This document shows, in pieces, positions 58,309 to 64,000 of a DNA stretch of 64,000 bases. Position 1 is the first letter of the stretch, and every line of letters starts with the position of its first letter. Origin of the DNA: Fervidibacter canadensis (GTDB lineage Bacteria; Armatimonadota; Fervidibacteria; Fervidibacterales; Fervidibacteraceae). The stretch covers positions 46,342-110,341 of the forward strand of contig JBGOEJ010000012.1 of the NCBI GenBank assembly GCA_041446545.1, given 5' to 3'. The notes beneath the pieces were generated by a model, which was given only the letters and a program-made list of their open reading frames with translations, searched no databases and had not been told where the DNA came from. Position numbers and translations under genes: made by a program.

Positions 58309-60300
58309 TCACCCTCGGTAAGTGTTAAACGCCTGAAGCGGCTTTAATTTGCCGACCATGATGGCTCGCAGGGCTAAGGCAGCAATGCTCATGAAGGCTT
58401 CCAAAAGCAAGCGCTCTTCGGGGGACAAATCGGGTTGAGGCAACTTTAACCCGATGACCCCCAAAACCGTATGGTCGGTGAGCAAGGGCAGAAACTTCCA
58501 CCGAGCCGAGGCGAGGGTGTTTGTTCCCTGTCCCGCTGGTTGACCGTGATGGAACACCCACATGGCGACGGCGTATTCGTGTTCGTCCAAAGGCGCTTGT
58601 TCGCCGACTCGCTCCCAAACCACCAACCTTCCTGTTTCGTCGGGAAGCAGGGCAAGGACTTCGGCTTGAAAAGTTTCTGCGAGGGTCGCAACGATCCGTT
58701 GCACGCGTTCTTTGAGCCCTGTCGCTTCCATGAGCCGACGACTGAAGTCGTAAAGGGTAGAGACAAAGCGTTCCCGTTGACGAACCCGTCGCTCCCAGCG
58801 GCGCAACAAGGCTGTCAGGAAACTGACGGAAACGCCGACGGCGACAAAGATGAGGAAAGTGGGCAAATAGGCAAGGTCGGAGACCGCTAAGGAAAGGCGG
58901 GGAGGAACGAAAAAGAAGTCCAAACTGAAGACAGCAAGGAGACTGGCGATGACGCCAGCAGCCTCGCCCCACAAAAAGGAACTCAGCGCCGCCGGGAAAA
59001 GCATCAGCAAAACGATGTCAGGAAACTTCAACCATCGCTCTCCGAGCCAACAGACCAAAGTCATGCCTGCCACCATCGTTGCGGCAGAAAGCAAGGGCAT
59101 TAGGGGAAAGGGGCGAGGGGGCGTCGGGAAGGGGGCTGCCGTTGAGGCATCTTGGCTTCCGATGACCAAAACATGAATGGAGCCGCTGCGTCGGATGAGT
59201 TCGTAAACGACAGAGCCTTTGAGCCATTCTTGCCATCGGGGGCGCAGGGGAGAGCCCACGACGATGAGGTTGACATTGTTCGCCCGAGCAAATTCCAAAA
59301 CGGCGTCGGCGACCCGATTGCCTGATAAGACGACAGTCTTTGCCCCTAAAGTTTCCGCCAACTGCAAGTTGCGGCGCAGTTGATAAGTGGCTTGGTCTGA
59401 AAGCCTTGCCTGTGCGGGCATATCCACATAAACGGCAAACCATTCGGCATCCAAGTCCCTTGCCATCCGCGCTCCGACCCGCACCAGCATCTCAGAGAAA
59501 GGGCTGGGGCTCACACAAACTAACAACCGCGCTCCCGCAGGCCACGGTCCTTTGATAGCGTGCAGTGCCATGTAAGAGCGCATGTCCTTGTCCACTCGGC
59601 GGGCGGTGTAACGCAGGGCAATTTCCCGCAGCGCCAACAGATTCCCCTTGCGGAAGAAGCGTCGCATCGCCTCCTCGGCTTTGTAAGGGATGTAAACCTT
59701 CCCTTCCGCCAGCCGTTTGAGGAGTTCTTCAGGGGGCAAATCCACCAGTTCAATTTCGTCGGCTTTCTCTAACAATTCGTCGGGGACGGTCTCGGTGACC
59801 TTGACGCCCGTGATTTGCTGAACGATGTCAGCGACGCTCTCCACATGTTGGATGTTGAGGGTCGTATAGACGCTGATCCCTTCTGCCAGCAACTCCTCCA
59901 CATCTTGGTAACGCTTGGCGTGGCGGCAACCTGGGGCGTTGGTATGTGCCAGTTCGTCCACCAAGGCTAAAGCGGGTCGGCGTCGTAAGACGGCGTCTAA
60001 GTCCATCTCCTCCAAGACGATGCCTTTGTAAGGGATTTTCCTTCGGGGGATAATTTCCAAGCCCTCAAGGAGCGCTTCTGTCTCAGGGCGACCGTGGGTC
60101 TCCACCAACGCCACGACCACATCCACGCCTTGACGGCGCAAGTATTGGGCTTCTTCCAGCATCCGATAAGTCTTGCCGACCCCTGCAGCGTAGCCGAGGA
60201 AAACTTTCAACCTTCCCCGTTGTTGCGGTTGAGAGACGGCTTCCTCTTGCTGAATGCGTTGCAGCAATTCCTCAGGGTTGGGTCTTTTCTCTTCCGTCAT
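58309..60300 (-). CDS. KdpD-like sensor lacking the histidine kinase domain
   Basis: 663 residues. N-terminal KdpD domain with Walker A-like VFLGYAAGVGKTYRMLEEA (about residues 20-38) and LVDELAHTNAPGCRHAKRYQDVEELL, a Usp-like domain (about 220-370), four membrane helices (DUF4118 type, about 385-490) and a C-terminal GAF-like domain. The HisKA and ATP-binding kinase domains of full-length KdpD (about 890 residues) are missing and no kdpE follows. Truncated KdpD proteins are known, for example in cyanobacteria. Overlaps kdpC by four bases. Confidence 0.88.
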   Translation of the reverse strand: MTEEKRPNPEELLQRIQQEEAVSQPQQRGRLKVFLGYAAGVGKTYRMLEEAQYLRRQGVDVVVALVETHGRPETEALLEGLEIIPRRKIPYKGIVLEEMDLDAVLRRRPALALVDELAHTNAPGCRHAKRYQDVEELLAEGISVYTTLNIQHVESVADIVQQITGVKVTETVPDELLEKADEIELVDLPPEELLKRLAEGKVYIPYKAEEAMRRFFRKGNLLALREIALRYTARRVDKDMRSYMALHAIKGPWPAGARLLVCVSPSPFSEMLVRVGARMARDLDAEWFAVYVDMPAQARLSDQATYQLRRNLQLAETLGAKTVVLSGNRVADAVLEFARANNVNLIVVGSPLRPRWQEWLKGSVVYELIRRSGSIHVLVIGSQDASTAAPFPTPPRPFPLMPLLSAATMVAGMTLVCWLGERWLKFPDIVLLMLFPAALSSFLWGEAAGVIASLLAVFSLDFFFVPPRLSLAVSDLAYLPTFLIFVAVGVSVSFLTALLRRWERRVRQRERFVSTLYDFSRRLMEATGLKERVQRIVATLAETFQAEVLALLPDETGRLVVWERVGEQAPLDEHEYAVAMWVFHHGQPAGQGTNTLASARWKFLPLLTDHTVLGVIGLKLPQPDLSPEERLLLEAFMSIAALALRAIMVGKLKPLQAFNTYRG

Positions 60301-60881
60301 TTTTGCCCCCCGCCTTTGGAAGTCAAGGTATCCAAGGCAAGGTTGAGCAAAAGGACATTGACGCGCCACTGCCCCAAAATCCCCCATTGAGGCGGTTCGG
60401 CATGCTTTCTGACCAACGAGGCGACCTCTTTAAGCGGCAAATGACGGGCACGGGCGATGCGAGGAACTTGCAACAGGGCTGCCTCCATGCTGATGTGGGG
60501 GTCAAGACCGCTGCCCGAAGAGGTAACCAAATCGGCGGGCAATTTCGCTTGTGGTGACGCACCGTTTTCTTGGCGCACCCGCTTCACCCGTTGACGAACT
60601 GTCTGGAAAAATTTTTCGCTGCTGAACGCAAGTTGAGCGGCTCCCGATTGGTCGCCCGCGTAATCAACTGCCGAAGGTCGCCCGTGAAAGTATTCCGGTC
60701 GTTCCCACGCCTGCCCGACCAAAGCCGAGCCGATGGTTCGCCCGTCCCGTTCAATGAGCGAACCGTTGGCTTTGTAGGGAAACAGCCATTGCGCCGCCAA
60801 AGTGACCGCAAGGGGATAAACGATGCCTAAAACTCCCGTCAGAGCCAAGTAGAGGCGCAGCGCCCGCACCCATTCCGCCAT
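60297..60881 (-). CDS. kdpC: K+-transporting ATPase subunit C
   Basis: 194 residues: one N-terminal membrane helix (ALRLYLALTGVLGIVYPLAVTLAAQ) and the KdpC domain (GSALVGQAWERPEYFHGRPSA; TSSGSGLDPHISMEAALLQVPRIARAR). Stabilises the KdpB ATPase in the high-affinity potassium pump. ATG 60881 has GAGGTG 9 bases upstream, overlapping the end of kdpB; a GTG at 60893 is possible. Confidence 0.93.
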   Translation of the reverse strand: MAEWVRALRLYLALTGVLGIVYPLAVTLAAQWLFPYKANGSLIERDGRTIGSALVGQAWERPEYFHGRPSAVDYAGDQSGAAQLAFSSEKFFQTVRQRVKRVRQENGASPQAKLPADLVTSSGSGLDPHISMEAALLQVPRIARARHLPLKEVASLVRKHAEPPQWGILGQWRVNVLLLNLALDTLTSKGGGQK

Positions 60882-60889
60882 TTTTCTCG

Positions 60890-62932
60890 TCACCTCGCAA
60901 AGCCTACGGCGACCAAAATCAAGTCAATCAGTTTGATGCCGAGGAAAGGGACAAGGACACCGCCGACCCCGTAAATGAGCAGATTGCGCCGCAAAAGAGC
61001 CATCGCCGACCCTTCCCGATACCGCACGCCCCGAAGCGCTAAGGGGATGAGCAGCGGAATGATGAGCGCATTGAAAATGACCGCCGACAAGACCGCACTC
61101 TTCGGCGTCGCCAAGTGCATGATGTTCAGCACTTTCAAGAGCGGATACTTTTCGCCCAGCACTGCCGGCAGGATGGCGAAGTATTTCGCCACATCGTTAG
61201 CGATGCTGAAAGTCGTCAGCGCCCCGCGAGTGATGAGGATTTGCTTGCCGACTTCCACGATGTCCAGCAATTTGGTGGGATTGGAATCCAAGTCAATCAT
61301 GTTGGCGGCTTCGCGGGCGACTTGCGTGCCCGCATTCATGGCGACGGCGACATCTGCCTGCGCTAACGCGGGTGCATCATTGGTGCCGTCTCCGATCATC
61401 GCCACCAAGTGCCCTTCCTGCTGGTAGCGGCGAATGACTTGCAGTTTTGTCTCTGGGCGTGCTTGCGCGATGAAATCGTCCACACCCGCTTCGGCGGCGA
61501 TGGCGGCGGCGGTCAAGGGATTGTCGCCCGTAATCATGACTGAACGAATGCCCATCCGACGCAGTTGCTGCAAGCGCTCCTTGATGCCCTGCTTGAGGAT
61601 GTCCTTGAGATGCACAGCGCCCAAAATCTTCGCGCCATCGGCAACGAGAAGAGGAGTGCCTCCGCTCCGAGCGATGCGCTCAACTGCCTCCTGTATGCCT
61701 TTCGGGATGCTCCCGCCGCGCTCTTGCACAAACGCCGTGATAGCGTCGGGCGCACCTTTGAAAATCTCCCGTTCGCCGATGCGCACGCCGCTCATGCGGG
61801 TTTCGGCGCTGAAGGGCACAAAGACCGCCCCTTCGGGCGGGGCGATGTCGCGTCCTCGCACACCTAAGCGCTCTTTGGCTAAGGTGACGATGCTGCGCCC
61901 TTCGGGCGTTTCGTCGGCGATGGAAGCCAGTAAGGCGGCTTGAGCCAGTTCCGCTTCGGTCACGCCATCGGCGGGAAGGAATTCGCTTGCCATGCGGTTG
62001 CCCAGCGTGATGGTGCCTGTCTTGTCCAAGAGGATGACGCTCACATCGCCAGCGGCTTCCACCGCACGACCGCTGAGGGCAATGACATTGTGCCGCAAGA
62101 GGCGATCCATGCCCGCAATCCCGATGGCAGGCAAAAGCCCACCGATCGTCGTGGGCATCAGACAAACCAGAAGCGCTGCCAGCACCACAACGGAAGTCGC
62201 TACACCCATGAATTGAGCAAAGCCCGCAAAGGAGAGCGTCACGATGATGAAGAGCACCGTCAAGCCGACGAGCAGAATTTCCAGCGCCCGCTCATTGGGC
62301 GTTTTCTGCCGCCGAGCCCCTTCCACCATGCGAATCATGTGGTCAAGGAAGGTTTCGCCCAGGTCAGCCGTGATTCGGATTTTGATGCGCCCAGAGACGA
62401 CACGCGTGCCGCCTGTGACGCCGCTGCGGTCGCCGCCCGCTTCCCGCACGACTGGAGCGGATTCTCCTGTCACGGCCGACTCATCCACGAGCGCCACGCC
62501 TTCCACGATTTCGCCATCGCCGGGAATAGGGTCGCCGTCTTCGCACAGCACAAGGTCGCCCTTGCGCAACTGCAAGGCAGGCACTTTCTCCCAGCGTTCG
62601 CCGTTGAGCAAGCGTTTGGCAAAAGTCTCGCTGCGGCTGCGGCGAAGCGTCTCCGCTTGGGCTTTCCCGCGCCCTTCAGCAAGGGCTTCCGCAAAGGTGG
62701 CAAACCAAACGGTGAGCCAGAGCCACACGGTAATTTGCCCACTGAACGCCACATCCCCGCCCGCCACCGCATCCCGCACCGCATAGACCAGCAGCACTGC
62801 CGAGAGCACTTCCACGACGAACATGACGGGATTGCGCCACAGCACCAACGGGTTGAGTTTGCGGAGCGATTCCCAAAGCGCCTGCCGAAGGAGTTCTTGC
62901 GACCAAACCGATTGCGTCTGCTTCATCGCCAT
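60890..62932 (-). CDS. kdpB: K+-transporting P-type ATPase subunit B
   Basis: 680 residues. P-type ATPase of the Kdp pump: phosphorylation motif LLDKTGTITLGN (aspartate near residue 302), TGES in AVTGESAPVVREAGGDRSGVTGG, hinge MITGDNPLTAAAIAAEAG and MIGDGTNDAPALAQADVAVAMN. ATG 62932 follows GAGGGAG; it starts 10 bases after kdpA. Confidence 0.96.
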   Translation of the reverse strand: MAMKQTQSVWSQELLRQALWESLRKLNPLVLWRNPVMFVVEVLSAVLLVYAVRDAVAGGDVAFSGQITVWLWLTVWFATFAEALAEGRGKAQAETLRRSRSETFAKRLLNGERWEKVPALQLRKGDLVLCEDGDPIPGDGEIVEGVALVDESAVTGESAPVVREAGGDRSGVTGGTRVVSGRIKIRITADLGETFLDHMIRMVEGARRQKTPNERALEILLVGLTVLFIIVTLSFAGFAQFMGVATSVVVLAALLVCLMPTTIGGLLPAIGIAGMDRLLRHNVIALSGRAVEAAGDVSVILLDKTGTITLGNRMASEFLPADGVTEAELAQAALLASIADETPEGRSIVTLAKERLGVRGRDIAPPEGAVFVPFSAETRMSGVRIGEREIFKGAPDAITAFVQERGGSIPKGIQEAVERIARSGGTPLLVADGAKILGAVHLKDILKQGIKERLQQLRRMGIRSVMITGDNPLTAAAIAAEAGVDDFIAQARPETKLQVIRRYQQEGHLVAMIGDGTNDAPALAQADVAVAMNAGTQVAREAANMIDLDSNPTKLLDIVEVGKQILITRGALTTFSIANDVAKYFAILPAVLGEKYPLLKVLNIMHLATPKSAVLSAVIFNALIIPLLIPLALRGVRYREGSAMALLRRNLLIYGVGGVLVPFLGIKLIDLILVAVGFAR

Positions 62933-62942
62933 AGGCTCTCCC

Positions 62943-64000
62943 TCAAAAGCCTTTCCCAAACAGGGTCAGATGCTCCAGCACCGGTCCCAGCACGAAAGCA
63001 GGGAAAAAGGTCAAGGCACCGACGATGAAGACCACCGCCACGAGCAGCCCGACAAAAAGCACGCTGGCAGTTGGGAAAGTAGTCACCGAAGCAGCGACCG
63101 CCCGCTTGCGCGCTAACGCGGCACCGATAGCGATGGCTGGAAGAAGCGTGGCAAAACGCCCGACGAGCATCGCCAATGCTGTAGTGAGCGTGTAAAAGGG
63201 CAAATCGCTCTTGAGAGCGCCCATCGCCGAACCGTTGTTGCCCGTCGTGGAGGCAAAAGCGTAGAAAACCTGCGAAAGCCCGTGCGCTCCAAAAGCAATC
63301 CCTGCCCTGCCTGCCTCCGTTTGCACTGCCAGCACCATCAACAAAAGCAGCGTCAGCGCCGGCACGACCACGCCAACCACGGTCATGACCATCTCATAAG
63401 GCTCCAGTTTTTTGCCGAGGTATTCAGGCGTTCGCCCAATCATCAAGCCCGCCAGAAACATCGTCAGCAGCGCATAAAAGACCATCGTTACCACGCCTGC
63501 GCCGACACCGCCAAAAATGGGCTCGCCAATCGCCATGTTGAAGAGGAACACCAGGTAAGTGAGCGGCAAAAAACTCTCGTGGGCGCTATTGACGGCACCG
63601 CAGGCGACCGCTGTCGTGATTTGCCCGAAGAGCACGGAGGGCACCACCCCGAAGCGCACCTCCTTGCCTTCCAGATTGCCTCCGCTGACGCCCAACGAGG
63701 AAAGCAGTTTGGGCGCTTGGAGTTCGGACCAGAGCGCCAGCCCCAAACCTAACCCAAAGAGCACCGCCATCGCTGCAAAGAGCGCCCAGCCTTGCTTGCG
63801 GTCACCCACCAACCTTCCAAAGGCAAAGGGTGCTGCCGCTGGAATCAGGAGAATGCCAGCATTTCCAGAAAGTTGCTCAGCGGCGTGGGATTTTCCAGCG
63901 GGTGGGCGGAGTTGGCGTTGAAAAAACCTCCGCCGTTTGTGCCCAAATGCTTGATGGCGACTTGCGAGGCAGCCGGACCGACGGCGATGACCTGTCGCTT
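62943..64000 (-). CDS. kdpA: K+-transporting ATPase subunit A, frameshifted and cut by window edge
   Basis: Potassium-channel-like subunit of Kdp. From the right edge the frame reads TNGGGFFNANSAHP and NPTPLSNFLEML, a filter-loop region, then hits TGA at 63845-63847. One base earlier-inserted at about 63856 would give LAILLIPAAAPFAFGRLVGDRKQGWALF in two joined pieces and continue to the natural stop; the downstream frame (62943-63812) holds the second filter TTGNNGSAMGALKSD and the last helices. So kdpA is either disrupted or carries an assembly indel. Its N-terminus is outside the window. Confidence 0.85.
   Translation of the reverse strand, partial: ATGHRRRSGCLASRHQAFGHKRRRFFQRQLRPPAGKSHAAEQLSGNAGILLIPAAAPFAFGRLVGDRKQGWALFAAMAVLFGLGLGLALWSELQAPKLLSSLGVSGGNLEGKEVRFGVVPSVLFGQITTAVACGAVNSAHESFLPLTYLVFLFNMAIGEPIFGGVGAGVVTMVFYALLTMFLAGLMIGRTPEYLGKKLEPYEMVMTVVGVVVPALTLLLLMVLAVQTEAGRAGIAFGAHGLSQVFYAFASTTGNNGSAMGALKSDLPFYTLTTALAMLVGRFATLLPAIAIGAALARKRAVAASVTTFPTASVLFVGLLVAVVFIVGALTFFPAFVLGPVLEHLTLFGKGF

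Noticed and set aside
59098..59142. G-rich tract in the kdpD gene as a heptad array
   Set aside because: GGGG runs are present but spacing is irregular; it encodes a proline-rich linker between domains and is not clearly part of the family.
63845..63847. TGA in kdpA as selenocysteine
   Set aside because: Sequence after the TGA is not KdpA-like in that frame; the KdpA continuation is in a different frame, so an indel is the cause.

Overview
Bacterial chromosome fragment of about 64 kb, densely coding, GC-rich by eye, with no rRNA, phage, CRISPR array or classical IS transposase. Genes for Kdo-8-phosphate synthase (kdsA) and LPS export (lptC-lptB-lptF/G) indicate a Gram-negative-type (diderm) cell. 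These sit with an archaeal-type PEP carboxylase, NurA nuclease, large secreted glycoside hydrolases (DUF4091, GH78-like, GH20-like), two Gfo/Idh/MocA oxidoreductases and a neutral-ceramidase-like protein. My best guess is a thermophilic, polysaccharide-degrading Armatimonadota/Fervidibacteria-like lineage. That is inference from gene content, not a measured placement.

Layout. 1-12 kb (reverse strand): housekeeping genes uvrD/pcrA (cut by the left edge), nurA, ppcA, an M16 peptidase, pnp and rpsO (with a decayed Uma2 gene between the last two), a nuclease-like/collagen-like secreted protein, and nuoN. 12-21 kb: ceramidase-like protein, an oxidoreductase, a huge DUF4091 protein carrying a nested four-helix-bundle gene, a MutL/GlmL-like protein, and tRNA-Gln with a clear promoter. 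21-29 kb: the lpt operon, cysE, gcvPB, kdsA with an oxidoreductase, and a ZIP transporter. 29-44 kb: GH78-like and GH20-like enzymes, a glutaredoxin with in-frame UGA, a CPBP membrane protease split by a frameshift, an S9 peptidase, a polysaccharide deacetylase with in-frame UGA, and a double-GNAT protein. 44-52 kb: STN/TPR protein, DUF2993 protein, a small membrane protein and smc. 52-64 kb (reverse strand): ppa, a TrkA-like protein, Usp, a PIN locus with a dead DUF433 gene, an APC permease, livF and kdpA-B-C-D (kdpA frameshifted and cut by the right edge).

Most notable. (1) A polysaccharide deacetylase and a glutaredoxin each read through one in-frame UGA at a position where I expect cysteine. 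Each UGA is followed at SECIS distance by a perfect hairpin, so both are selenoprotein candidates. (2) A family of degenerate 7-base tandem arrays (GGGRCRN) is scattered through the large secreted-enzyme genes. The arrays have no stop codon in any of six frames, so they add in-frame peptides such as GTRDEGR. In one place two inverted arrays bracket a complete four-helix-bundle (S23/IVP-type) gene with its own ribosome binding site, nested in the DUF4091 gene, whose reading frame stays open throughout. Two other inverted array pairs lack the gene and look like derivatives. Together this resembles an uncharacterised coding-sequence-tolerant insertion element. (3) A second, palindromic repeat (GGCTAATAGCC core) lies mostly between genes.
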